Source of the DNA: an uncultured Microbacteriaceae bacterium
GTDB taxonomy: Bacteria; Actinomycetota; Actinomycetes; Actinomycetales; Microbacteriaceae
Reading direction: 5' to 3'
Length of the DNA stretch: 64,000 nucleotides
Assembly (NCBI GenBank): GCA_903940225.1
Contig: CAJAKC010000022.1
Coordinates: 1-64,000, forward strand
The stretch's first letter is position 1; each line of letters opens with the position of its first letter. Both the position numbers and the translations under genes were made by a program. Under the pieces are notes generated by a model, which was given only the letters and a program-made list of their open reading frames with translations, was not told the DNA's origin and searched no databases. Below are positions 24,212 through 32,992 of the stretch, in pieces.

Positions 24212-26071
24212 ATGCTCATGCAGAACGCGATCGCCCGACATGGATTCGGCAACTTTCGCGAATTGCATCATTGGTCAGTCGACCAACCGACCGAATTCTG
24301 GCGGGAAGCCTGGGACGACCTGGGGATTGTCGGCGAACGCGGAAGTCGAACGACCGATGGGTCGGGGTTTGAGGGAACAACGTGGTTCCCCGACGCTCGG
24401 CTGAACATTGTGGACACGCTGTTGGCGGGCGACCCGACTGAGACCGTCGTCGTTTCACTCATCGAAGATTCCCCTCGGCGGGCATTTACCCGCGCGGAGC
24501 TGAGGGCGGAGGTCGCCGCCTGCGCGGCTGCCCTGCGAGGTTGCGGTGTTCAGGTCGGCGATCGTGTCGCGGCCTGGACCCCCAACGTTGTCGAAACCGT
24601 CATCTTTGCTCTCGGGGCCCTGTCTATCGGGGCTGTCGTCAGCACGGCGTCGACGGATTTTGGCCCTGCTGCTCTACTTGATCGGTTTGGACAAATTGAG
24701 CCCGTTGTCCTGCTTGCTGCTGCCTCGTATCGTTATGGCGGCAAGGAACACTGGCTCGACGAATCCCTTGGTGAAGTGGTCCGCGGATTGCCGACGGTCA
24801 CCACACTCGTTGTGCTGGGCTCAACAGACTCACACACCGCGTGGGACGAGTGGCTTGCCCCGCACCGCGGTGCCGAGTTGAGTGCCAGCCCACTTCCTTT
24901 TGACCATCCCGGCTTCATCTTGTATTCGAGCGGTACGACGGGTCGCCCCAAGTGCATTGTGCACTCGGCTGCCGGCGTACTGCTCAAGGTTCTCAGCGAA
25001 CAGGGCTACCACCTTGACGTGCGCGCCGAGGATACGGTGTTGTACGCCACAACCTGCGGCTGGATGATGTGGAACTGGTTGCTGTGCGGCCTCGGGCGGG
25101 GTGCGACGATTGTGCTCGCGGACGGCAGCCCGGGCTACCCCGACATCAATCGACTGTGGTCTGTCGCCCACGACGAACGCCTGACGTTCCTTGGTGTTTC
25201 CGCAGCTCTCATCGATGCGTGGCGTCGCGCCGACCTCGAACCCCGCCGTCACTTCGACCTGTCATCACTTCGAACAATTGCGTCGACGGGGTCGCCCCTC
25301 GCAGCGTCGGGCTATGACTGGGTGGCGAGCGCCGTATCGCCCGATGTCGTCGTTGCGTCCATTGCGGGTGGTACCGACCTCTGCGGCTGTTTGGTGTTGG
25401 GCGTGGACACCGAGCCCGTGGTGCGCGGCGAAATTCAGGGTCCCGCGTTGGGTCTTGACGTCACGGTTCTGCGGTCGGACGGTTCAGTGGCCGACATCGG
25501 CGAAGAGGGCGAGCTGGTGTGTCGGACGCCCTTCCCCACCGTGCCGGTCACGTTTTGGGGCGACACCGATGGTTCGCGCCGCCGCGCCGCATATTTTGAC
25601 CGATACCCGGGCCTGTGGGCACACGGTGACTACGCGCGGCGAACACCCTCGGGCGGATTTGAAATCCTTGGTCGTCTCGACGCAACGCTCAACGTCAAGG
25701 GCGTCCGCATCGGAACCGCTGAGATTTATCGTGTCGTCTTGTCGCTGCCCGGTGTCGTTGAGGCAATGGCCATCGAACAGCCCGACGGGGACGATGCGCA
25801 GATTGTTCTCTTTGTCGTCCTGGATGGCATCCTCGACGAAGCCATGGACGCCACAATTCGATCGGCTCTGCGAACACAGGCAAGTCCCCGCCACGTCCCG
25901 GGGATCATCGTCCAAACCCCGGAACTACCTCGCACGCGCAGCGGGAAGATGACCGAACTCGCGGTAGCGGACATCGTGACGGGTCGACCCGAGCGAGACA
26001 CCTCGTCACTGGCAAACCCGGAATGCCTTGAGTGGTTCCGGTCGTGGGCCGCGGAATCTAGGTCGGCGTAA
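24212..26071 (+). CDS. acetoacetate-CoA ligase (acetoacetyl-CoA synthetase)
   Basis: This 619-residue ANL-superfamily enzyme forms acetoacetyl-CoA from acetoacetate, ATP and CoA. The AMP-binding P-loop is SSGTTGRPKCIVHS near residue 236. The N-terminal ACAS region with WFPDARLNIVDTLL and STDFGP is diagnostic of acetoacetyl-CoA synthetases rather than acetate ligases. The C-terminal adenylation lysine is in TRSGKMTELAV near residue 580. It is monocistronic, and its 3' end overlaps the convergent LacI-family gene by 14 bases. Confidence 0.88.
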   Translation: MLMQNAIARHGFGNFRELHHWSVDQPTEFWREAWDDLGIVGERGSRTTDGSGFEGTTWFPDARLNIVDTLLAGDPTETVVVSLIEDSPRRAFTRAELRAEVAACAAALRGCGVQVGDRVAAWTPNVVETVIFALGALSIGAVVSTASTDFGPAALLDRFGQIEPVVLLAAASYRYGGKEHWLDESLGEVVRGLPTVTTLVVLGSTDSHTAWDEWLAPHRGAELSASPLPFDHPGFILYSSGTTGRPKCIVHSAAGVLLKVLSEQGYHLDVRAEDTVLYATTCGWMMWNWLLCGLGRGATIVLADGSPGYPDINRLWSVAHDERLTFLGVSAALIDAWRRADLEPRRHFDLSSLRTIASTGSPLAASGYDWVASAVSPDVVVASIAGGTDLCGCLVLGVDTEPVVRGEIQGPALGLDVTVLRSDGSVADIGEEGELVCRTPFPTVPVTFWGDTDGSRRRAAYFDRYPGLWAHGDYARRTPSGGFEILGRLDATLNVKGVRIGTAEIYRVVLSLPGVVEAMAIEQPDGDDAQIVLFVVLDGILDEAMDATIRSALRTQASPRHVPGIIVQTPELPRTRSGKMTELAVADIVTGRPERDTSSLANPECLEWFRSWAAESRSA

Positions 26072-27071
26072 CCGCTACCGGCCCCGTCGTTCCCCGAATG
26101 ACGAGAGTTGCGGAAACCTGTTCGCGCTGGGCGGGTGCCGAACGGTCGTTGATGCGGCGCAGAATCTGCTGGGCCGCGAGCCGGCCCAGGTCGGCGAGTG
26201 GTTGAGCGATGGTGGTGAGGTTCACCCGGCGCATGCCGCCGATGGAGATTCCGTCGTAGCCGATGACCGAAATGTCTTCGGGGACGCGGAGGTTTGCGTA
26301 TTCAATTGCGGCGATTGCCCCCATCGCCGCGACATCGTTTGCAACGAAGAGCGCCGTCGGTTTGAGGGCGAGCGCGTCGTGAACGGCGGCATATCCCGTC
26401 GCATCGGTCAGGCCTCCGGGGACAACGTGAATCTGCGCGGCCAATCCGTGTTGCGTCATTGCCTGGCGGTATCCCTCAGCTCGCGCATCCGACACGGGGT
26501 TGTCGCCGCCACTGAGATGGACAATCCGCGAATGCCCCTGCCCAACCAAATGATCAACGGCCATTCGTGCGCCAGCGATGTCGTCGTTCGACACGGTGTC
26601 CATCGTGGGGGCGGCGATGTCGTCTCTGGTCACAATCACCGTCGGCACTTCGGCGGCTATCGCCCTGAGGGCTTCGGCGGGCAGCCGGTGGGCGATGAGG
26701 ATGAGCCCCTCGACCTGAAACTGCAAAAGCATGTCGATTTCGGCCTGCTCCAGCGCGGGGTCGACGCCTCCCGAGATGAGCATCGTGCTGAAACCGTGCT
26801 GTCTGACTTCGGTCTGAACGCCGTCGAGGATTTCGGCGAAGACCGGATTGTGTAGGTCAAGAATGAGAACGCCGATGGTGTGGCTTCGACGGACGACAAG
26901 ACTTCTCGCGGCGGCGTTCGGTCGGTATCCCAGTTCGGCCGCAGCGTCCACGATTCGTTTTCGGCTCGCGTCGCTGACTTTGGGGGAACCGGAAAGAGCG
27001 AGGGATACCAGGGACTTTGACACACCCGCCCGCGTGGCGACATCGTGGATGGTCGGGCGTGAGTGTGCCAT
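26058..27071 (-). CDS. LacI-family transcriptional regulator of the inositol locus
   Basis: The 337-residue protein has an N-terminal HTH and hinge at about residues 1-60 (TIHDVATRAGVSKSLVSLAL) and a periplasmic-binding-protein-like effector domain ending near residue 330. It follows the dehydrogenase gene by 4 bases in an operon divergent from the iol operon. It is the likely repressor of that operon through the LacI-type palindrome at 28126-28143. The effector is presumably inositol or an intermediate; that part is inference. Confidence 0.88.
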   Translation of the reverse strand: MAHSRPTIHDVATRAGVSKSLVSLALSGSPKVSDASRKRIVDAAAELGYRPNAAARSLVVRRSHTIGVLILDLHNPVFAEILDGVQTEVRQHGFSTMLISGGVDPALEQAEIDMLLQFQVEGLILIAHRLPAEALRAIAAEVPTVIVTRDDIAAPTMDTVSNDDIAGARMAVDHLVGQGHSRIVHLSGGDNPVSDARAEGYRQAMTQHGLAAQIHVVPGGLTDATGYAAVHDALALKPTALFVANDVAAMGAIAAIEYANLRVPEDISVIGYDGISIGGMRRVNLTTIAQPLADLGRLAAQQILRRINDRSAPAQREQVSATLVIRGTTGPVAVTPT

Positions 27072-27075
27072 TGGT

Positions 27076-28068
27076 CTATTTGACGTCAGCGACGCGTACC
27101 GCTGTCCCTGACTCAACCGATTGTTCACAGGCAATCGCGATTCGCAAACTTTCCAGGGCGGAGGCGGGAGGGCACGGGTTTGCGATTTCTCCACGCGCAA
27201 ATGACACGAACGATCGCGTCTCGTTTCGGAACGCTTCGCGGAAGCGGTCAACGAACCCGACGTAGGGCTGCGAATTGAGGGCAAGGTCGGTTTCGACGGA
27301 TCTCAGGGGCGTCCTCGAGTTGAGACCAGCCGAGACAGAATCGTTCGAGCCAAATGCCTCCAGTCGAACGTCGTGACCCAACGCGTCGTGCCGCGTACCG
27401 GTGATCACAACTTGTACTCCGCTGGTTGTGACGGCGATTACTGAACACACATCGGCATCGTCGAAGTCCGCATAATCGAAGTGTTCACGAACCGCTTTCG
27501 TCGCGAACACTGTTTCCACTTCGCTGCCGGTCAACCAGCGAACGAGGTCGAAATCGTGAACCAGCATGTCGCGGAAAATTCCGCCACTTCCGGCGATGAA
27601 CTCGCGGGCGCTGGGTGTGTGATCGTGGGCGGTCATGGTGAGCGAATAGAGGGTACCAATGTCACCCGAATCGATGGTGTCGAACACCGCGCGAATCGAG
27701 TCATCGAACCGCCGCTGAAATCCGATCTGCAATCCCGAGCCGTGTGCCTTCGCCTTCGCAATAACATCGTTCGTCGCGTCGAGTGTCAGGGCGATGGGCT
27801 TTTCGCAGAGCACCGGAATGCCGTAGGGGAGAACTTCGGCCAGGATCTGTTCGTGGGCATCAGTCCCCACGGCCACGACGACGGCGTCGACCACCGAACT
27901 CGGCGCCGATTCCCACGGCACTGCGGTAGCTCCGAATTGTTCGGCCACGTCACGCGCGCGCTGATCGTTTCGATTGGTGATGAGGACTTCGCTCACACGC
28001 GAATCGGCAACCAAGTCTTCGACTCGGATGGACCCCATGCGACCGGCTCCGGCAACGAGAACTTTCAC
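27076..28068 (-). CDS. iolG: Gfo/Idh/MocA oxidoreductase, probable inositol 2-dehydrogenase
   Basis: This 330-residue protein begins with a Rossmann motif (VKVLVAGAGRMGSIRVEDL) and carries the family EKPIALT motif near residue 93, whose Lys is catalytic in Gfo/Idh/MocA enzymes. Context with iolE, C, B and D suggests oxidation of myo-inositol or an isomer at C2. Start: GTG at 28068, with AGGGG 7 bases upstream. A second family member lies in the divergent operon, so the division of labour is unresolved. Confidence 0.8.
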   Translation of the reverse strand: MKVLVAGAGRMGSIRVEDLVADSRVSEVLITNRNDQRARDVAEQFGATAVPWESAPSSVVDAVVVAVGTDAHEQILAEVLPYGIPVLCEKPIALTLDATNDVIAKAKAHGSGLQIGFQRRFDDSIRAVFDTIDSGDIGTLYSLTMTAHDHTPSAREFIAGSGGIFRDMLVHDFDLVRWLTGSEVETVFATKAVREHFDYADFDDADVCSVIAVTTSGVQVVITGTRHDALGHDVRLEAFGSNDSVSAGLNSRTPLRSVETDLALNSQPYVGFVDRFREAFRNETRSFVSFARGEIANPCPPASALESLRIAIACEQSVESGTAVRVADVK

Positions 28069-28095
28069 GGCACAACCCCTTCGTCGGTGCAAATC

Positions 28096-28125
28096 TTGCG
28101 GTTTAGGCTTTTAGTCTGCCATAAT
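28096..28125 (+). promoter_or_regulatory. promoter of the iol operon
   Basis: TTGCGG (28096-28101), an 18-base spacer, and CATAAT (28120-28125). The -10 abuts the operator palindrome, and iolE starts about 30 bases further on. Confidence 0.5.
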
Positions 28126-28143
28126 CGTTGGAGCGTTCCAACG
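28126..28143. promoter_or_regulatory. LacI-type operator palindrome
   Basis: The 18-mer CGTTGGAGCGTTCCAACG is symmetric at 16 of 18 positions around a central CG, the usual LacI-family operator form. It lies where transcription of the iol operon should begin and within the intergenic region shared with the repressor operon. Confidence 0.65.
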
Positions 28144-28154
28144 AAAGGTTTCCC

Positions 28155-29051
28155 GTGTCGGATTTTCTCTCCCGCGTTGCGTCAGCCCCCATTTCCTGGG
28201 GAATTTGTGAAGTGCCCGGTTGGGGCGCGATGTTGCCGAAACAACGTGTTCTCACCGAGATGGTCGAGCTGGGCTTCACCGCGACCGAACTCGGCGCGGA
28301 CGGATTTCTTCCCAGCGACCCGGATGAACTCAACGCTGATCTCAAGCCATTTGGAATGACGTTGCTCGGCGGGTTTACCCCTGTCGTGCTGCACGATCCG
28401 TCACAGCGCGCGGCAGCCATCGCCAGCGCGACGGCGACCGCTCAGTTTTTCCAGAAAACCGGCGCAACCAAATTTGTGTCCTCGGTCGTTCAGGACATGG
28501 ACTGGTCTTACCCGCGAGAGCTGTCGACGGAAGAAAAGCGGCACATGGCCGAGATGCTCGGTGTCATCGATGACATTTGCGGCGAGTACGGTCTCGAACA
28601 GGTGCTCCACCCTCACGTCCAGACGCTCGTCGAGACGAAGGACGACATTTCGCGCGTTCTGGATTCGTGTGACGTGCACTTTTGCCTCGACACCGGCCAC
28701 ATGGCCTTTGGAGGGCAGGACCCCGTCGAATTTGCCAAGACCGCAATGGACAGGGTCGGTCACGTTCACCTGAAAGATATCCGAATGGATTTGGTTCCCG
28801 CCGTGCTGCGTCGCGAGGTTTCCCTCATGGCGGCCACTCAGGCTGGCGTTTTCACCAATCTCGGTGCCGGTGACGTCGACATTCTGGGTGTTGTGCAAAC
28901 CCTCGAATCGTCTGGCTACCGCGGGTGGTACGTAATCGAGCAGGACACCGCAATTACGGACGGGTTCCCCGCCGAGGGAGAGGGGCCGGCCCTGCAGGTC
29001 TCCGCTTCGCTTGCCTACCTCACCGACGTTGTCGCGCCGACTCTCGGATAA
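28155..29051 (+). CDS. iolE: myo-inosose-2 dehydratase
   Basis: The 298-residue TIM-barrel protein (AP endonuclease 2 fold) begins with APISWGICEVPGWG. It has metal-ligand-type segments VLHPHVQTLVE, CLDTGHMAFGG and HVHLKDIR, matching IolE. It dehydrates scyllo-inosose to 3D-trihydroxycyclohexane-1,2-dione, step 2 of the pathway. The start is a GTG with GAAAGG 6 bases upstream; an ATG-less longer frame would run into the operator. It is first gene of the operon. Confidence 0.93.
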   Translation: MSDFLSRVASAPISWGICEVPGWGAMLPKQRVLTEMVELGFTATELGADGFLPSDPDELNADLKPFGMTLLGGFTPVVLHDPSQRAAAIASATATAQFFQKTGATKFVSSVVQDMDWSYPRELSTEEKRHMAEMLGVIDDICGEYGLEQVLHPHVQTLVETKDDISRVLDSCDVHFCLDTGHMAFGGQDPVEFAKTAMDRVGHVHLKDIRMDLVPAVLRREVSLMAATQAGVFTNLGAGDVDILGVVQTLESSGYRGWYVIEQDTAITDGFPAEGEGPALQVSASLAYLTDVVAPTLG

Positions 29052-29056
29052 TCACC

Positions 29057-30001
29057 ATGGGACCGTTAGATGTTCTCAGTGTCGGCCGAATCAGTGTCGA
29101 CCTTTACGCCGTTGAACCGAACGTGGGGTTCGAGGGGCAGCAGAGCTTCCAGAAATCCGTTGGCGGCAGCCCGACCAATGTCGCCGTGGCGGCTGCGCAA
29201 TTGGGACTCAGCGTTGCGTTAGCGACAAAGGTCGGCGACGACGCGTTTGCGGATTACGTCCGCGCCCGACTCACCTCATGGGGTGTCGGAACGGCTTATG
29301 TCGGAACGAGCAACGGTGCCCAAACACCATTGGCGATGGCCGCACTCACACCACCCGAAAGCCCGACCGTCATCTTTTATCGTGGACCGGCGGCTCCGGA
29401 TACGACGTTGACGGTCAGTGACGTTCCAGCTGATGTTGTGGGCGATGCCCGGATCCTCTGGATCAGTCAGGGCTCACTCGCTCAAGGTTCGACGGCGACA
29501 ACGTGCCTCGAATGGATGGCGCTGCGGTCACGAGATTCGCACACCATCCTCGACCTTGATTACCGACCGTCTCTCTGGAACAGCGTCGAAGACGCCCGGG
29601 ACATGGCCGCGCGCGCCATCGCGCTAGCGACCGTCGTCGTCGGAAATCGCGAAGAGTGCGACATCGCGCTCGGAACCAGTGACCCTGACGATGCCGCCGA
29701 TGCGCTGCTCACTGCGGGTGTCCGGCTCGCCATCATCAAGCTCGGCGCCGATGGCGCACTGCTCGCCACCGCAACCGAGCGGGTGCGAATCCCCGCTCTT
29801 CCCGTCGATGTGGTGTGCGGACTTGGTGCGGGTGATGCTTTTGGCGGGTCCCTGTGTCTCGGGCTTATCAGCGACTGGAGCCTGGAGCGCATCGGCCGAT
29901 ATGCCAACGCCGCCGGAGCGCTCGTTTCCACCCGCCTCACCTGTGCCGATGCGATGCCCAGTGTGAGTGAACTCACCGCCCTGGTGGGAGAAGCCGCATG
30001 A
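29057..30001 (+). CDS. iolC: 5-dehydro-2-deoxygluconokinase
   Basis: This 314-residue PfkB/ribokinase-family enzyme has N-terminal VLSVGRISVDLYAVE and VGGSPTNVAVAAAQLG and the C-terminal anion-hole motif GLGAGDAFGGSL near residue 258. It phosphorylates 5-dehydro-2-deoxygluconate in inositol breakdown. It begins 5 bases after iolE and overlaps the next gene by 4 bases (ATGA). Confidence 0.92.
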   Translation: MGPLDVLSVGRISVDLYAVEPNVGFEGQQSFQKSVGGSPTNVAVAAAQLGLSVALATKVGDDAFADYVRARLTSWGVGTAYVGTSNGAQTPLAMAALTPPESPTVIFYRGPAAPDTTLTVSDVPADVVGDARILWISQGSLAQGSTATTCLEWMALRSRDSHTILDLDYRPSLWNSVEDARDMAARAIALATVVVGNREECDIALGTSDPDDAADALLTAGVRLAIIKLGADGALLATATERVRIPALPVDVVCGLGAGDAFGGSLCLGLISDWSLERIGRYANAAGALVSTRLTCADAMPSVSELTALVGEAA

Positions 30002-30915
30002 CGCTGGGACGCACCCCATACGAAGCGCTCATGGAGGCGCGGATTTTCGACCCTCAATCCCTCGTCGACGCGCTGGTATCGCGGCGGCGACGAACGATCG
30101 CGGGCAGTGATGGTCGGCTCGTCATCGTGGCCGCCGATCACACCGCACGGGGGAAAATCTCGCTCGGGTCGGACCCTCTGGCGATGGCGGATCGGTACAC
30201 GCTGCTGGATCGACTCGTGCGCTGTCTCGCGATGCCACAAGTGGACGGAGTCCTCGCCAGTGCGGACGTCTTGGAGGAACTCGCCTGGCTCGGCGCGCTC
30301 GATGGCAAGCTCGCAATCGGCACAATGAACCGCGGAGGAATCCTCGGCGCAACGTGGGAGCTCGACGATCGGCTGACGGCGTACGACACCGACCACATTG
30401 AATCGATGGGTCTAGACGGCGGCAAGACACTCATCCGTATCGACTACGCCGACAGCAGTGTCGCTCGAACGCTCGAAACCGTTGCGCGGTTGACGACTGA
30501 ATTGGCGGACCGACGACTCATGGCGATGATCGAGCCACTGCCTTACACAAAGGACGGCAACGGCAAAGCCGTTCTCGACACATCCGATGAAGCCCTCATC
30601 AAGGTGGTTGCGATCGCAACCGGCCTTGGTGCTTCATCGGCGTATTCGTGGCTCAAGATTCCCGCGAGTTCGCGAATGTCGGAAATTGCCGGCGCAACGA
30701 CGCTGCCCATTCTCATGCTGGGTGGCGAACCGAGCGAAAATCCGGACGACATTTTTGCGCTGTGGAAAGAGTCCATGAGCGAACCCAACGTTCGTGGAGT
30801 GGTGGCCGGTCGCACCGTCCTCTACCCCAACGATGCCGACCCCGAGGGCGCAGTGTTGCGGGCTGCCGCTGCTGTGCGACCCGACACACCGACCGAGACG
30901 AAAGGTTCATCATGA
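29998..30915 (+). CDS. Cgl0159-type (beta/alpha)8 protein, probable IolJ-like aldolase
   Basis: The 305-residue TIM-barrel protein resembles the aldolase-class-I-like proteins found in actinobacterial inositol clusters. A candidate Schiff-base lysine is in YSWLKIPAS near residue 220. By position it should cleave 6-phospho-5-dehydro-2-deoxygluconate to DHAP and malonate semialdehyde, replacing canonical IolJ. It overlaps iolC and iolB by 4 bases each. Function is inferred from neighbourhood. Confidence 0.8.
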   Translation: MTLGRTPYEALMEARIFDPQSLVDALVSRRRRTIAGSDGRLVIVAADHTARGKISLGSDPLAMADRYTLLDRLVRCLAMPQVDGVLASADVLEELAWLGALDGKLAIGTMNRGGILGATWELDDRLTAYDTDHIESMGLDGGKTLIRIDYADSSVARTLETVARLTTELADRRLMAMIEPLPYTKDGNGKAVLDTSDEALIKVVAIATGLGASSAYSWLKIPASSRMSEIAGATTLPILMLGGEPSENPDDIFALWKESMSEPNVRGVVAGRTVLYPNDADPEGAVLRAAAAVRPDTPTETKGSS

Positions 30916-31811
30916 CCTGGTTTTACCCCGCGGGAACACTGACAAACGGTGATGCCGACGTCCACGTCACACCGGAGAATGCCGGTTGGGCCTACAGCGG
31001 TCTGCGGGTCTACACCCTGACCACTGGCTCAACGGTTTCGGTCACCCTCGACGGAGAAGAGGGGGTTCTCGTTCCCCTGTCGGCCGAAAACGTCACCGTC
31101 ACCGTCGACGGAGCCCCCTTCACCCTGACCGGTCGTCGCGGGGTCTTTGCCGCGGTATCCGATTGGGTCTACGTCCCCGTCGGGTCGACCATCACCATGG
31201 CGGGGGAATCGGGCGAAATTGCTCTCTGCACCGCGCGTGCGACGGAGGTCTTTCCCGTTCAACACATTGCCGCGGTCGACGTCCCCGTCGAAGTTCGGGG
31301 ATCCGGTAAATCGACCAGGCAAGTGACCAACATCGCGACACCGACATCGTTCACCGACGCGCACCGGATCAACGTGTGCGAAGTCATCACACCCGGTGGC
31401 AACTTGTCCTCGTGGCCCCCGCACCGCCACGACGGAATCGGTGATTGCCCGACAGCGAACGAAGAGATCTACTATTTCCGCATCGGCCGAGGCGATAGTC
31501 CGCACGGAGACCCCTCGGGTCAAGGACTGTTCCATCTGTACACCGTCGACGGGTCCGTCGACGACACCGTCACGATTCACGACGGAGACGTCTACAACGT
31601 GCCCGAGGGTTACCACGGTCCGACCGTCGCTCCGCCCGAATATCCGATGTACTTTCTCAATGTGCTTGCTGGTCCCGCCGCAGAACGGACGATGGCGTTT
31701 TGCGACGACCCCGAGCACCACTGGATTCGCGAAACATGGAACACTCAAACCCAAGATCCCCGTTTGCCGTTGACCACGGCAGCGGGCCGCAGAGAAAAGA
31801 GCACGTCATGA
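30912..31811 (+). CDS. iolB: 5-deoxy-glucuronate isomerase
   Basis: This 299-residue bicupin protein has metal-binding motifs WPPHRHD and EEIYYFRI near residues 170-200, and DGDVYNVPEGYHGPTVAPPEYPMYFLN, of which DVYNVPEGYHG is typical of IolB. It converts 5-deoxy-glucuronate to 5-dehydro-2-deoxygluconate. Coupled by ATGA overlaps to both neighbours. The start is fixed by that overlap. Confidence 0.94.
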   Translation: MTWFYPAGTLTNGDADVHVTPENAGWAYSGLRVYTLTTGSTVSVTLDGEEGVLVPLSAENVTVTVDGAPFTLTGRRGVFAAVSDWVYVPVGSTITMAGESGEIALCTARATEVFPVQHIAAVDVPVEVRGSGKSTRQVTNIATPTSFTDAHRINVCEVITPGGNLSSWPPHRHDGIGDCPTANEEIYYFRIGRGDSPHGDPSGQGLFHLYTVDGSVDDTVTIHDGDVYNVPEGYHGPTVAPPEYPMYFLNVLAGPAAERTMAFCDDPEHHWIRETWNTQTQDPRLPLTTAAGRREKSTS

Positions 31812-32992
31812 ACCGACGCATCGGAGTAGCCGTCTTAGGTCTGGGTTGGATGGGGCAGGCGCACAGTCGCTCCATGCTCCGAATCCCTTCCCTCTTCCCT
31901 GATCGATCGTTCGATCCCGAACTCGTTGTCTGCGCAGACACCGAGGAAGAGCGACGCGATCGCGCGGTGAACGACTTTGGATTCCAGCGCGCCGTCGCCG
32001 ACTGGCGCGAAGCGGTCGAATCGGATGACGTCGATGTCGTGTGGGTCACCGCACCCAACATGCTCCACGTCCCCATGATCGAAGCCGCCTGTGCTGCGGG
32101 TAAAGCGGTCTTCAGCGAAAAACCGATTGGCGGAAAGCCCGAACACACGGTTGCCGCGTTCGAGGCGGCAACGGCAGCCGGCGTTCGCACCGGAGTGGGC
32201 TACAACTACCTGTGGGCGCCACTCGTTATGCACGCACGTGACCTCATCGCGTCGGGTGCGCTCGGAGAGATTACTCACTACCGGGGTCGGTTCGTTTCGA
32301 TGTACGGCAGTGACGAGTTAGGGCTGCTGACCTGGCGATTCATCCTTGACCAGGCCGGCTACGGCGTCACGAGTGACATCCTCAGCCACTCCGTGTCGAT
32401 GGCCCAGTTCCTCATCGGCGACATCACGAGTGTCGTGGGAATGCAGAACACCACCATCCCCCAACGACCTCTGCCCACCGGTGCAGCAAGCCATTATGGC
32501 CGCGGCCGCCCCGAAGACCCCAAGGGCGACGTCGAAAACGAAGACTTCGCGTCAATGCTGTGCACGTTTGAAAACGGCGCAACGGGAACGTTTGAGGTCA
32601 GTCGCACGATGGTCGGTCCGGAAAGCCAAAACGCCTTCGAGATTTACGGCACGAAGGGGTCCATCGGATGGAACCTCGAGCGCATGAACGAGTTGCAGTA
32701 CTACAAATTGACCGAAGACCCCAGCTCGGGATACACGACAATCTTCGGCGGCGAACGATTCCCCTTCCACGGGGTTTTCTCCCCGGGCCAGGCAAACCCC
32801 ATCGGACTGGAAGACCTCGTCGCCATCGAGGACTACTCCTTCCTCGAAGCCCTCGCAACCGATGCGCCGTTCTCGCCGAGCTTCCGCGAAGCGGTCGACG
32901 TCGTCAACGTGCAGCAAGCCCTCATCAACTCATGGACATCGAAAACGTGGGAACACGTCACCGACCTCACGGGAGAACCTCATGTCAAATAA
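31808..32992 (+). CDS. Gfo/Idh/MocA oxidoreductase, second inositol-type dehydrogenase
   Basis: The 394-residue protein has the Rossmann motif VAVLGLGWMGQAHSRS, the catalytic-lysine motif SEKPIGG near residue 103, and a C-terminal substrate domain with GYGVTSDILSHSVSMAQFL. It is longer than the divergent dehydrogenase (330 residues). It may act on scyllo- or chiro-inositol, or on a sugar such as glucoside oxidised at C3. Overlaps iolB by 4 bases and iolD by 11 bases. Confidence 0.85.
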   Translation: MNRRIGVAVLGLGWMGQAHSRSMLRIPSLFPDRSFDPELVVCADTEEERRDRAVNDFGFQRAVADWREAVESDDVDVVWVTAPNMLHVPMIEAACAAGKAVFSEKPIGGKPEHTVAAFEAATAAGVRTGVGYNYLWAPLVMHARDLIASGALGEITHYRGRFVSMYGSDELGLLTWRFILDQAGYGVTSDILSHSVSMAQFLIGDITSVVGMQNTTIPQRPLPTGAASHYGRGRPEDPKGDVENEDFASMLCTFENGATGTFEVSRTMVGPESQNAFEIYGTKGSIGWNLERMNELQYYKLTEDPSSGYTTIFGGERFPFHGVFSPGQANPIGLEDLVAIEDYSFLEALATDAPFSPSFREAVDVVNVQQALINSWTSKTWEHVTDLTGEPHVK

